A stretch of 64,000 bases of DNA from Neurospora tetrasperma FGSC 2508 (taxonomy: Eukaryota; Ascomycota; Sordariomycetes; Sordariales; Sordariaceae), in contig NW_009799100.1 in the NCBI RefSeq assembly GCF_000213175.1, forward strand, positions 618,132 through 682,131. The letters are read 5' to 3'. Positions 34,701 to 45,125 of the stretch are shown piece after piece. Numbering within the stretch: position 1 is the first letter of the stretch; every line of letters begins with the position of its first letter. Position numbers and translations under genes: made by a program. The notes under the pieces are model-generated. The model saw only the letters and a program-made list of their open reading frames with translations. It was not told where the DNA came from and searched no databases.

Positions 34701-35820
34701 CGAGAAGCTAGCCAAGTCCCTCCACCACACTGCGGCTATCGAGACTGTCACCTCCCCTGGCGCCCAGGCTCTCATCAACCAAGACCCCAAGCAGAGACAG
34801 GCTGCGGCGGCTCAGAAGGCTTCCTCGTTTGCTGACAAGCTTACCTCTGGTATGATGGATATGGAAATGGATGACGATGAGCCTCCCACGCTCAAGCTTG
34901 GTGATGCCTCGGTCGCTGCTCCTTTCACGTCCAAGCTTCGCAACGTTGTTGCCATTCCCAACATCATTCGTCAAGGCCGCTGCACTCTGGTTGCCACCAT
35001 CCAGATGTACAAGATTCTCGCCCTCAACTGCCTGATCAGCGCCTACAGCTTGTCTGTCCTTTACCTTGAGGGCATCAAGTTTGGTGATGGCCAGATTACC
35101 ATCAGCGGTATGCTTATGAGCGTCTGCTTCCTTTCCATCTCGCGCGCCAAGTCGGTCGAGGGTCTCTCCAAGGAGCGTCCCCAGCCCAACATCTTCAACT
35201 TTTACATTATCGGCTCCATCCTCGGCCAGTTCGCCGTGCACGTGGTCACTCTTATCTACATTGCTCGCTTCTGCGACCAGCTCGATCCTCGCTCCGAGAG
35301 CGTCGACCTTGAGGCCGAGTTCTCCCCTTCGCTGCTCAACTCTGCCGTCTACCTCCTTCAGCTCATCCAGCAGATCTCTACTTTTGCTGTCAACTACCAA
35401 GGCCGTCCCTTCCGCGAGTCTCTGTCTGAGAACAAGGGCATGTTTTACGGCATTGTTGGTGTCACTGCCATTGCTTTCGCTTGCTCCACCGAGATGGTGC
35501 CCGAGCTGAACGAGGCGATGAAGCTCGTGCCCTTCAAGGATGAGTTTAAGTGGACGATGACTGTTGTCATGATCCTCGACTACGTGGCGTGCTGGCTCAT
35601 TGAGGTTGTCTTCAAGTACCTGTTCAGCGATCTCAAGGCTCGCGACATTGCGGTGCGCAGGGAGGACCAGCTCGAGAGGGAGAGGCTGCGCAAGGCGGAG
35701 GAGCTCAAGAAGTTGGAGGAGGTGAAGAGGAAGAAGGAGGAAGAAGAGGAGAAGGCAAGAATGGAGAAGGTGGCCGAGTTTGAGAGGAGGCTGCGGGCGC
35801 GAATGGGAGGGAGTGCTTGA
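31789..35820 (+). CDS. spf1: P5A-type ATPase Spf1 (endoplasmic reticulum)
   Basis: Two exons, 31789-32145 and 32221-35820, encode about 1,318 residues. The 75-base intron (GT...CTAAC...CACAG) is a multiple of three and could be read through, but it breaks a conserved region. P-type ATPase landmarks: S-G-E-S-T-P (E314), P-P-E-L-P (the P5 transmembrane signature), D-K-T-G-T-L-T with phosphorylated D498, and G-D-G-T-N-D near residue 855. Multiple membrane spans lie at both ends and a Lys/Glu-rich coiled tail closes the protein. Yeast Spf1 and human ATP13A1 remove mistargeted or wrongly inserted transmembrane helices from the ER membrane. Length and motif spacing are those of a full family member. 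The ATG at 31789 (MAPLVDN) is preferred over an in-frame one 85 codons upstream because the extension lacks family character. Confidence 0.94.
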   Translation: MAPLVDNAQIQSAELLRPLPLYLHAYVWPFAIIWPIFFRYYLDQDLYDKHINGQEWTFVWSGTIITIQALVWLCTHWNINLRAAFTAKKARSVNDAQLIKVIPVANAGISDICPIVRDTVSLPSSSYPEREKRRDRRLTRTTSQAGGKTNISFLFQKRRFLYNAETNSFSTLTYQIDDEPKPKLEVFQKSKGITTASELDRLEQHYGTNTFDIPVPTFTELFKEHAVAPFFVFQVFCVGLWMLDEYWYYSLFTLFMLVVFESTVVWQRQRTLNEFRSMSIKPYEIYVYRLGKWIETTSDKLLPGDLVSVTRTKEDSGVACDMLLVEGTAIVNEAMLSGESTPLLKDSIQLRPGEAQIDPEGLDKNAFLWGGTKVLQITHGNPDEEKPKLASGVPTPPDNGAMAIVTKTGFETSQGSLVRTMIYSTERVSANNAEALFFILFLLIFALAASWYVWDEGVRKDRKRSKLLLDCVLIVTSVVPPELPMELSLAVNTSLSALAKFAIFCTEPFRIPFAGRIDVACFDKTGTLTGEDLVVEGIAGLGLGHSGTDTPRESDGAHSHMTPVDEAGLETTLVLATAHALVRLDEGDIVGDPMEKATLTALGWSLGQNDMLKTKTGAKSTVLGNVQVKRRFQFSSALKRQSSVATINATDSKTGQKLRGTFVGVKGAPETIMKMLVTVPKDYEETYKYFTRRGSRVLALAYKQLSTENELGASKINDLKRENVEADLTFAGFLVLQCPLKEDAKQAVQMLNESSHRVVMITGDNPLTAVHVAREVEIVDRDVLILDSPEHSAHGEEKLIWRSVDDKVNIEVDPTKPIDPEIIKTKDLCVTGYALAKFKGQVGWKTLLRYTWVYARVSPKQKEDILLGLKDMGYYTLMAGDGTNDVGALKQAHIGVALLNGTQEDLVRIAEHARNNKIKDMYQKQVDLMKRWGQPAPPVPALIAHLYPPGPSNPHYNAAMEREAAKKGITVEKLAKSLHHTAAIETVTSPGAQALINQDPKQRQAAAAQKASSFADKLTSGMMDMEMDDDEPPTLKLGDASVAAPFTSKLRNVVAIPNIIRQGRCTLVATIQMYKILALNCLISAYSLSVLYLEGIKFGDGQITISGMLMSVCFLSISRAKSVEGLSKERPQPNIFNFYIIGSILGQFAVHVVTLIYIARFCDQLDPRSESVDLEAEFSPSLLNSAVYLLQLIQQISTFAVNYQGRPFRESLSENKGMFYGIVGVTAIAFACSTEMVPELNEAMKLVPFKDEFKWTMTVVMILDYVACWLIEVVFKYLFSDLKARDIAVRREDQLERERLRKAEELKKLEEVKRKKEEEEEKARMEKVAEFERRLRARMGGSA

Positions 35821-36558
35821 TAGTTGTGGTCATGATGTGGCATCTTGATGACTGTTATGACTTGACTACCTGAGGGTTAGAAGATGGGGTGAGTAAACTG
35901 GATATGTTTTAAGACCAATTAAACTACATGTTTATAATAGGGGGAAGTTGTGATAGAATCGTTGCTGTACAATACATATACTAGGATAGACTATGAAGCA
36001 GATTAGAGAGTTGTGTGTTCAGCGGTTGTTGTGATGCTTCTTTGACCCCAACATTTTCCCCAATTGACAGACGCAAATTCCGTTGACACCCTGAAAATTA
36101 TCGAGGCTCTTCGGGATGAACTGACCCTTTTGCCCGGATGCAACATACCTATCGTGGTATGATTGCTGGCTGGTTGGCGTTCCTTGTACATAAGTAAAAC
36201 GAATGAGTGCACAGACCATCGAACTTCCCCAAGTCTCCCGTCTCATTGTCCTCAGCGACAAGTGACTTCGTTGGGAGGTGCTGTCATTGCTGCCTCAGGC
36301 GCCATGTTCACAGTGTCAGGGGGCTTGGCTTGGGCCTCCACAGCGCACAAGCTGGAAAGGGCGGGGTATCCCCAGCCGACCATTCCGAAATGTTGAACGG
36401 CTGCGCTAAGCCGGATTGGGCGGGCCCAGGAACGAGACAATTCGTTGCACAGCTTCATCAACATTTCGCGCGCGCCGACATTCCAACTTTTGTTCCTTTC
36501 TCTCTCTTCTCTCCCAACCGTCGTCACACATCCCGTCACGCCGTCCACCATAGCTACC
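35821..36558. other. Intergenic region, spf1 3' end and malate dehydrogenase promoter
   Basis: The T-rich 3' side of spf1 is followed by a pyrimidine-rich stretch (about 36,490-36,530) just before the malate dehydrogenase ATG, typical of strongly expressed fungal genes. No other gene is seen. Confidence 0.45.
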
Positions 36559-37691
36559 ATGTTCGCCGCTTCCAGAATCCAGACCCGTGCCTTCTCGGCC
36601 TCTGCCCGCCAGGTATGTTGTTGTTGTTGTTGTTGTTGTTGTCCTCCATGAGCAATTATCATGTGCTTGTCAGCCAGCAAGCTCCTCCAAGCTCGAGACC
36701 ACACGTTGCTAACATCACCACCACAACACTACAGCTTACCAAGGTCTCCGTCCTTGGTGCCGCCGGTGGCATTGGCCAGCCCCTCTCCCTCCTCCTCAAG
36801 CTCAACCCCAGAGTCTCCGAGCTCGCCCTCTACGATATCCGTGGCGCCCCCGGTGTCGGTGCTGATCTCTCCCACATCAACACCAAGAGCACCGTCAAGG
36901 GCTACGAGCCCACCGCCTCCGGTCTCGCCGATGCCCTCAAGGGCTCCGAAATCGTCCTCATCCCCGCCGGTGTTCCCCGCAAGCCCGGCATGACCCGTGA
37001 CGACCTCTTCAACACCAACGCCTCCATCGTCCGCGACCTCGCCAAGGCCTGCGCCGAGTCGTGCCCCGAGGCCAACATCCTCGTCATCTCCAACCCCGTC
37101 AACTCCACCGTCCCCATCGTCTCCGAGATCTTCAAGAAGGCCGGTGTCTACAACCCCAAGCGCCTCTTTGGTGTCACCACCCTCGACGTCGTCCGCGCCT
37201 CCCGCTTCGTTTCCGAGATCAAGGGCACCGACCCCAAGGACGAGAACATCACCGTTGTCGGTGGCCACTCCGGCGTCACCATCGTTCCCCTCTTCTCCCA
37301 GAGCAAGCACCCCGAACTCTCCAAGAACGAGCAGCTCATCCACCGCGTCCAGTTCGGCGGTGACGAGGTCGTCAAGGCCAAGGACGGTGCCGGTTCCGCC
37401 ACCCTCTCCATGGCCATGGCCGGTGCCCGCATGGCCGAGTCCCTCCTCCGCGCCGCTCAGGGCGAGAAGGGCGTCATCGAGCCCACCTTTGTCGACTCCC
37501 CTCTCTACAAGGACCAGGGCATCGACTTCTTCGCCTCCAAGGTCGAGCTCGGCCCCAACGGTGTTGAGAAGATCTACCCCGTCGGCCCCGTCGATGAGGT
37601 TGAGCAGAAGCTCCTTGATGCTTGCCTTGTTGACCTCAAGAAGAACATCCAGAAGGGCAAGGACTTTGTCGCCGCCAACCCCGGCAAATAA
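36559..37691 (+). CDS. Malate dehydrogenase, mitochondrial
   Basis: Exon 1 is 36559-36612 and encodes an 18-residue start ([18 protein letters not shown]), a classic mitochondrial targeting sequence. The intron 36613-36734 begins GTATGT and ends CTACAG. Exon 2 is 36735-37691. Total about 336 residues, the usual length. The enzyme interconverts malate and oxaloacetate with NAD in the TCA cycle of the matrix. Visible landmarks: nucleotide-binding [38 protein letters not shown] and the active-site His block G-G-H-S-G-V-T-I. Third-position C/G bias is strong, as in highly expressed fungal genes. The family assignment is secure. Confidence 0.96.
36616..36642 (+). repeat. TGT trinucleotide repeat in the malate dehydrogenase intron
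   Basis: Nine TGT units lie right after the GTA of the donor site. This is a likely length-variable marker. Confidence 0.8.
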
Positions 37692-39809
37692 GTGCATTTC
37701 TCTACACTAGCGATAGCTTAGAGAAGTGTTACTGAAGCGAGCGGCGCATTTTTCTTTTACGTCTCTAACCGACTACGCTGTCTTCGCTCTCTAGCGACAT
37801 TCACATGCGCAATTGGGTGTCTCTACATGGGAACGGGTCAGCACAATTGGTGGAGATAGTAGACCAAAAAGTGGCCGAATCGTTCGTTGTATCATCGGAA
37901 CATGACGGAAATGGGTGGAGTTAGTTTCAACCAGGACTATAACAAACAAATCGTCGCGGCCATGACGGAAGGAAGTGGAGTTGGGAGCCATTGTTGTTAC
38001 TACTATATACATACGCACTATCGATATCCATACCGAGAGGTTTCAGTTTTTTGCTCGGGCGAAACCTCATTCAAAAAAAAAAAAAAGTTACTGGCCTTTG
38101 GTTGAAAGCTGCTTGTTCCTGTTTGTTTCCTAGCAATAATGTATAACTATCATGACCTTGAATGATTTCTCGTTTTGTTCATGTAATGGCCCCTTTCCCC
38201 TCTGTTCATACCTGTACGCTGCTTTCCAATGCTTATGCTGCTGGGTCTTCGCGATCATGGTATCGTCCCTAAATGCATCAGCTACATTCCCATCACACCC
38301 AGATCAGCCAATGCCAACGAGATAAGATACCTAACCATGGAAACCACGCGGACCACCGGATGTAGCGACAGGTTTCAGGAAGGGTGGATTCCCTCTTCTA
38401 ATTATACAATATACAATATACAATAGTACCTTGGGTATCCACATCCACATTCCACACCCGACACCCCGTACCCATCATCTCCCGCTGTTCCCGAACGCGC
38501 GACCTATATAGCGAGCGGTCGAACGGGCCGGGCCCGCCGGACTGGACTTGATTGATTGCCCCTGGAAGTGCTGTTATGGAACAGAACAATCAACAGGCGT
38601 TGTTGCATGCAGCTGGCCGGGTGGGTGGGAGATCCATTGCCCCTGGGAGATGCCGCCGGCAGGTTTTACAGATTCCATCATCAATTTCGTTGACTATGGT
38701 AGGCTTCAAATGCACAGCCATTGTTAACTCTCACAGACATGACATGTTCTTGAACCTTTACCTATCCTATCGACAGCGTGGCGATGAACCTTTACCTATC
38801 CTATCGACAGCGTGGCGAGGACAGCTACATAGAGGATTACCATTTGGTAGTTTGCGGGGAATCATTGGAAACGAAGCGGAATGTCCAGGGGCAAACGGTT
38901 CTAGGTAGAGGTAGAGGTACGGACACCGTGCTCCGTCTGGTACCGATTTTCGGGAATGTACAAATTGTACAAATTGTATAATCACGACCAGTCCACTCTC
39001 ACTCACTCACTTATGGGTCGTACCCTAGAGGTATGAATACGGAAAATCACCACCAGTTCGCTGGCTCCCATTCACTCACCTCCTCACTCACTCACAGATG
39101 TCACTCGATCGGCGGGCAATTATGAGGGATGGACAGCCATGAGCGATGGAAACAGTCTAGTCAGCGTCAAGTATGCCATATATCTACAACTACCTACTTG
39201 TAGTGTAGAATGCCACGTCGCCTTCGCTTCACAGAGACACTCCCTTAGCGCTCTGGGTATATCGCTACCTAAATACTACCACACTAATACCTACAGGTAT
39301 CGTCAAACTGTCAGAAACGTCCCAGTTTGCCGTTTACTGATCGCAACAATCAACAGGGGATACAGTAACAAAAAGAAGAAGAAAAAGGAAAAAAAGAAAA
39401 AGAAAACCATCAATTTGCTGAACTACCTACCGTACTCCTACCAGACTACCTACGGAAAACCTTGTTTCTCTCGTTTACTTCCCGGCCTCTCCGAACGTAT
39501 ACACGACACCTTATTTGTTACTGAACGTATCTCCCCTCTCATTCTTTGGTCTTTAGCCATCGATGGCCATATCCCACTAACGCCTTCCTGGTACTTGATG
39601 TACCTCATCACCAAGTTTCAAAGGTCCCTTTACGTTGGACCTAAGGAGAGGAAGCACCTGAGTAGGTATTACTACCTCGAAAGTACCAACGATAGGTAGG
39701 TACCTCAAAGAACAAACTTCACCTGGAACCCCTGCCCCCTTTTCTCCTCCTCTTCTTAGGGCCTAGGGCCAGAGGCTGGAAGGCTGGAGGAGGCGAACTT
39801 ACCTCCATC
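37692..39809. other. Intergenic region with short repeats
   Basis: No gene is supported. Contents: an A13 run near 38,074; TATACAA repeats near 38,405; the 34-bp tandem repeat at 38752-38818; ACTC repeats near 39,000 and 39,080; an A/G-rich run near 39,370-39,410; and many AGGTA/TACCT words between 38,900 and 39,720. A 186-codon open frame across 39,139-39,699 is low complexity and not called. Confidence 0.4.
38752..38818 (+). repeat. 34-bp direct tandem repeat, two units
   Basis: The unit starting GAACCTTTACCTATCC is present twice head to tail with at most one difference, in the last base of the second unit. It is a recent local duplication in non-coding DNA. Confidence 0.85.
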
Positions 39810-41794
39810 CTAAGGCCCACCAGCCATAACCGTCATAACTTCCATCGTCTTCCCACCCACAACCACATTCTGGCCCGGCACCACCGTTCCCCACACATTA
39901 TCTCCCTTTTTCTTCTCCCCCTCCATCTTCTCCTCCTGTACCTTTGGGCTCGCCTGTGCCTGGGCCTGTGCTTGTGCCTGGGCCTGGGCTTGTGCTTGTG
40001 CTTGTGCTTGTGCTTGTGCTTGGGCCTGGGCCTGAGCCTGTGAGCCTTGTGATACCGATGCCGATTGCTCGTTTACCGATGCTGAGGCCGAGTTCGAGCT
40101 GGGTGCTTGCTCTACCTGAGCTGGAGTTGTAGCAGGAGGAGCAGGAGCGGCGGCGGGAGTTGTAGCAGGAGCAGCGGCGGGAGCAGGGGCAGCTGGAGCG
40201 GCGGGAGTGTTGTGTACAAGGGAAAGAATTTTGTATGAAGTAGAGATTACCTGAGGAGCAGCAAGAGGGGGAGGGGGAGGAGGAGGAGCTGGAGCAGCAG
40301 GGACAGCGGGAGTGTTGGCAGCCGAAGCCGAAGCCACAGGAGCAGGAGCAGCAGCAGCAGCCGAAGGTTTCTCAACAGGCACCAAAACCGATAAAACCGT
40401 CGGTTCCTTATTAAGTCCCCCCAACTGTCCAGCAGGGATGGTAACCAGGCTCGTCAACATCGATGGTGCAGGTGCAGGTTGTGCAGCTCCTGATACTGAT
40501 ATTGATGTTGCATCTGGTATAACTATGGTAGATGTCCACGTACGCACCTTAGTAACAACCGTCTCGAACGTCTGCACGGTGGTTGTGCCAATGGTATATG
40601 TTCCATGTGGCACTCCCTGCTGCTGTTGCTGCTGAGCAGAAGGCTGTTGTTGTTGCTGCTGTTGCGGTTGGGGAGCTGCTGAAGGAGGTGGCGGCGGTGG
40701 CGTTGACTTGACAAGCGTAGACACCATATTCGCATACTTGCCGCCTATCGCTACTAGCTCCGGGTGGTCGGCGTCCCAGCCAAAAATGTGGAGTTGCTTG
40801 ATGTCCGCAGGTTCCCACTCGCCTTGCTTGACGACGATGTTGTCGATGTCGGAGCGGGTGGTGGGGATTTGGCCGGGGAGAAGCTGTGGGGCCTGGGGCT
40901 GAGAGGGAGGAGGAGGAGGAGGAGGAGGGGCAGCGACGGGGGGCTTTAGTAGTGTGGTTGTTTGTTAGTTGCACTATACTATGTTGACTGCGGAAGTTTA
41001 AGAGAAAGGACGAGTGGGAGGAGTGGAGGGGATCATTGTAAGGGGTGTTAACGGTATGGGATGATTTGGGACTAGAGTCGAAGGGGATTGGGTAGGGGAT
41101 TATAGGGGGAGGAACAGTCGGGGAGGGTAGGTAGGATGGAAAGGGTGAAGGGAACCGATGAGTGAGGTGTGAGTAGCAGGAGTTTCATTCCTCGGAAAGA
41201 CAGGAATCGGTCATGGCGCTTTCCAACCTGCTTCGAGCAACAAGAACCAGGAGAAAAGAAAAGACAAGTTTGTCAACTCACCGGAATAACCGTAAACGTC
41301 CTATACGACGTGTAAATATCGGCACTCTCCACGTCTCTTTCTTCCCTCTTGCCAATCCTGCCATACGGGAAGGAAGTTGGGAATCCCGCAGGAGGCGTCC
41401 AACCCGAAGGAACCTCTATCTCCTGAATTCCGACATCCCTAATTTCTATTTTCCTCTTGAGTCCGTTCTGATCCCACGGATACCGAGTACTGTAATCCTC
41501 GGTCAAGTCAACCGGCGTCTTGGTGGATTTGATCACGGTCTTGGTTCCAGCGGGTGGCGATGCCGAGTTCACAGGCTGTTCGACCTTGATTACTGTCTTT
41601 GGAGATGGGGCCGGGGTATCGTGGACAGTGACTGTCTCCACGCTCTTGGGAGACGGTGCCCCAACCGTAAGGGTGGAAGATCTGGTGGTTGTTTGTATGC
41701 CCTCGATGTGTGCTTCGGGGGCAGCAAAGGAAGAAGGGATTTGCCCGAACAGCAGGGCGACGTAGACGAGAAGGAACATTGTGATGGTAACCAT
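39810..41794 (-). CDS. Secreted Pro/Ala-rich protein with QA repeat, unknown function
   Basis: Exon 1 runs 41794-41282 and exon 2 40943-39810. They are joined across an intron of 338 bases with a consensus GTGAGT donor, an ACTAAC branch point and an AAG acceptor, phase 0. The product is about 548 residues. The first 24 residues are a clear signal peptide (hydrophobic M-F-L-L-V-Y-V-A-L-L-F, cleavage near S-S-F-A/A-P). A Thr/Pro/Val-rich part follows, then a conserved-looking segment around W-E-P-A-D-I-K-Q-L-H-I-F-G-W-D. Next come a proline run, a Gln run and a T-Y-T-I-G-T-T-T-V-Q-T-F block. Long Ala/Pro stretches and about 15 Gln-Ala dipeptides lead to a short charged and Gly/Val end. Composition suggests a cell-wall or extracellular protein. 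No domain is recognised, and the long intron is the weakest point. Confidence 0.6.
39952..40041 (-). repeat. Hexanucleotide repeat encoding Gln-Ala dipeptides
   Basis: Fifteen six-base units of the type GC(C/T)TG(T/G/A) on the plus strand encode Gln-Ala repeats in the minus-strand gene. In-frame length change is easy. Confidence 0.85.
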
Positions 41795-43652
41795 GGTGAG
41801 GTCGTGATGATGATGGAGTTGGTCAGATTATTGGCGGGGGAATGAGTTGGATGTATTGAGGAAGAATGAAGTCGTTTTGAGGATGAGGAACTTCAGTTGG
41901 AAGGGACAAAGTTTGTGGCCTGGGCAAGCTGGGCGGATCAAAATACATGGAGGTAGGGTTTCGATGTGTCCTCAACTTGCTTCGTGGCATTTCCATTCGT
42001 ATTTCTGGCCTGTCCTTGGCTACATCCTGTTTTCTTGGTGGCGATATGCCAAATCATGGGCATTGATGCAGCAACACGTTTTTCGTGCATCCATCTGCCA
42101 TCAGCCATCATGAACTTCCAAGTCCAGGATGAAAGAAAAACTGTTGAACAGACTGCTCGACTCTCGATCCATTCAAAGCTTGTAGTTCTCAGGTTGAGTT
42201 ATCAGCTCAGGGCAAGACCTACTGGGCAGTGTTCATGATGCAGCATTTCCAGAGAGGTTGAACGGTGATATACCGTATAGACTCGGGCCATCCGTTTTTA
42301 GGTTCCAAGGCCTAACTGGCAGCTTTACCAATGGCGATTACAGAAACGTAACTGGCGTGCCTTAGGGTTTGGGTTTTGGAAGAGATTTGCGCGTTCTGCA
42401 ATGCTTAGCTGAAAACGGATGGTCCGAGTCTATACGGTACCCAGAGGTAATGTTACGTTCTGGTCATTGAGTTGTTCTGGAGATCAAGTGAATAACGGTG
42501 TTGTCATTGCTATCACAGAGGAGCCAGAGTAGAGTCGTAAGCGCTAAATGTTGCGTCACAGACGCGAGTTAGACTGCTGCTGGCAAGAAAAAAAGAAAGG
42601 ATTCATCTGCACATCAGAGAAAGTTGGGGAAAGTCCGAGTGGCATACATGCAGCGACTTCCACCTGGTATCGATGAGGCAGGCAACTGACCAACACCTAC
42701 CAGCTGGACGATTATGACCCTTTGTTCTTTCCAGTTTAGACAGGCCGGCAGTGTCAGAGATCCGGGCGTGCCTGCATACTTCGAGTGGTGAGCCATTATT
42801 TCCGTCTTAGGTGAACATCACTCACCGAGGCGTCCTCCCGCTGTCGTCGCTGCATCGAGATTCCGACAGGTACTGTATTATCTTAGACTTCAGTTTTCCA
42901 GGGAATCCAGGTGCAGTTCCAGATCAGTCTGGCAACGCAGCGTTCATAGTTTGCCATTTGCGTACGCTTGCGTTTGGCTGATGTACGTGATCACTGAAGT
43001 GAACAGCTGATTAACCCTGCGTTGCTGGACTGACCTGGAATCTGGATTTCGCGAGATACTACAATGATACGGTAGTGTACCGGTTTTGTCAACTCGAAAG
43101 AGTTATGCATATGAAAACCCCAATCCACCAAACCCCCTCACATTACTCCCACCACTTCTTGCCTCCGCTCCTCCATTCTCTCCCCAGATCATCACTTTCT
43201 GAGTCTGCTACTGTTCATCATTACTTCCATTTACTCAACCTTCCCACAAGCCCTCAAACTCGAATTGCAGGTCATACAATGACACCCATTATCTCGACAC
43301 CGGCATTGCCTTGGCGCTCATCAACTACCGCATAAGCACCCGTATCAGCATCTGCATCATCTCCCCAGCTCCAGGGATAGCAACCCGGTGCGGACCCATA
43401 TTCAGCCCCCTTTCCAAGGCCCCAAGCTTCGATCAACTTTCCCCTTCGTCGGCACCTACACCACCTTGGGCCTGTCACGAGCTTTAAGTTTGTCCACGTG
43501 CTTCATCTCCATCCTTCCCGTACCTTCTCCGTGTCATTGAATGCCGTCCTATCCACCCCACGTTTGATGTAAGGTTGGCCGTCGCTATCACGAACAGGCC
43601 TTTCGCGGTGCCAAGTGACACTCCACGCCTTAACGTAGTTACACCAGCAATC
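41795..43652. other. Intergenic region with one MITE
   Basis: Apart from the inverted-repeat element at 42273-42437 I see no gene. Open frames are short and without domains. Confidence 0.4.
42273..42437. mobile_element. Small Tc1/mariner-like MITE with TA target site
   Basis: Inverted repeats of about 26 bp, starting CCGTATAGACTCGGGCCATC, bound 165 bp. They are flanked by TA on both sides (42271-42272 and 42438-42439). One mismatch is seen in the first 20 bases. The TA flank is the habit of Tc1/mariner elements. No coding sequence. Confidence 0.68.
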
Positions 43653-44050
43653 TTAGGGATCATTCTTTATGCAGCCGGCGAACCATAAAGCACCGTGGTG
43701 AGCGCAGTGGAGCCCTTTCGGGAGACCACTGCGGCGGGTGAGGAAGTTCAGGTGAGATTCGGAAGAGGAGGAGGCATCCTTGTCGGAGATCTCGTGTTCA
43801 GAGTCAGACGTGGTATAATTGGACTCGTCAGACTTGTCAGACTCATTAACGTCCGTGTCAGACTTTTCAGCAGTTTCTGACACCTCCGATCGAAGAGCAA
43901 CAATCGAAGTGGTGGGATGCATGATGTTGGAGACGGTTGTGGCGCTAACAGTGACGATGTTCTTTTCGCGGTGTTGGGGATAATGGGAGAGGCGATGACG
44001 GGGACCGTCGCCAGGAGGGCGGAGGTTGCGAGCGTGAAGACCAGCTTCAT
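43653..44050 (-). CDS. Possible small secreted protein, reading frame uncertain
   Basis: ATG 44050 begins a good signal peptide (M-K-L-V-F-T-L-A-T-S-A-L-L-A-T-V-P-V-I-A-S). In that frame the product is 100 residues with a Leu/Ser/Thr-rich remainder. From about 44,000 leftward another frame looks more protein-like: N-I-V-T-V-S-A-T-T-V-S-N-I-M-H-P, then an acidic Ser/Asp/Glu stretch and C-A-H-H-G-A-L-W-F-A-G-C, ending at 43653. No convincing intron joins the two, so this may be a gene with a one-base change or a pseudogene. Function unknown. Confidence 0.35.
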
Positions 44051-45125
44051 GGCGGAGGGTTTTCAGGGGTATGTTATGCCCCTTGTATAAGTGTATGGTG
44101 TTTCTGTTGAGCTAGTAGTGGTATGGGTTTGAGGGGATGTGCTAAGGGGACCGATCAAGGGAACGATTAGCGGGGGTTTCCCGCCCAATTGGAATGAGAT
44201 ACTTACAGCGTTTCGGAGTAGGGTCGGCCACGACTGTCACACGTCGGTGTGAGCTTGAGGGAACCAGGAATGTCGCCTTCCCTACCTAGTTTGGCTCTGG
44301 CTGGGGAAAATGAAGAGCAGACAGAGCAAATGATGACGCCGGTAAGCCTAACGTATACTGACGGGAAGAGAGTACATTGGCATAATGTTAGATCATCCAG
44401 GAGGCATTTTTCGGCACAATGATCCTCTTGGTGCGTGGAATGGGATCATCACGGGAGAGTGTCTTCGATGATGTTGTTCATGTTGGATAACCTCCAACCC
44501 TAACCCGGGAGTGGTGAGAGCAGACAGCCCCCGTCAGCGACAGTGACAGACAGCGGCACACTATGACCTGCAGTGGTCAGCACATCTTGAGGGCGCGCTC
44601 AACAATAATGGGGATGAGGACGCAGAAAGTGTGAAAGTGGAAGTGCTTGAATGCGCGGAGTGCAATGAGAGCATTTGGTGGACTAGAGTCGGCTTGGGTT
44701 CGCTGCCATCAAATGGAGCATTCTTGCAGTCCGACTCGGAGTGCCAGAAATCGAGAGTCTGCCAAGGAACGTCCACTCGGCGACGTCTTTTCGCCGTTGT
44801 GTGGCCCGTGCTTACAGAAAGGCACAGACCTCTCCGCCGAGAAAGCAGTTGGACAGACCGCCAAGACTGCAGGCACTTGACCTTCTGATTGCGCTGTGAC
44901 AGAACTGGAGGAAACAACAACATCGTCGTCATCGCGTGAAATTCACATTTGCAGTCACGACCTACGTAACAAAACATCCATCTGGTGCTTCGTGGGTTTT
45001 CTCTTGCATATCACTGCTTTATTTCTTACTCAATTACTCCAAGCTTCGTTACTATACCACAGCAGCGCTTCCCCCGCGCTGCGCAACATTGGTCAAGCTG
45101 GAGTGCTGTTTGCGATACGCCCCAA
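44051..45125. other. Intergenic region upstream of the antiporter
   Basis: No gene is supported. Open frames on both strands near 44,560-44,980 have no domain and no splice signals. Confidence 0.4.

Noticed and set aside
36729-37697. 322-codon minus-strand open frame opposite malate dehydrogenase
   Set aside because: Shadow of a highly codon-biased gene; repetitive Gly/Asp/Val composition.
39139-39699. 186-codon plus-strand open frame
   Set aside because: Includes a Lys run from an A/G tract and has no recognisable domain or neighbouring signals.
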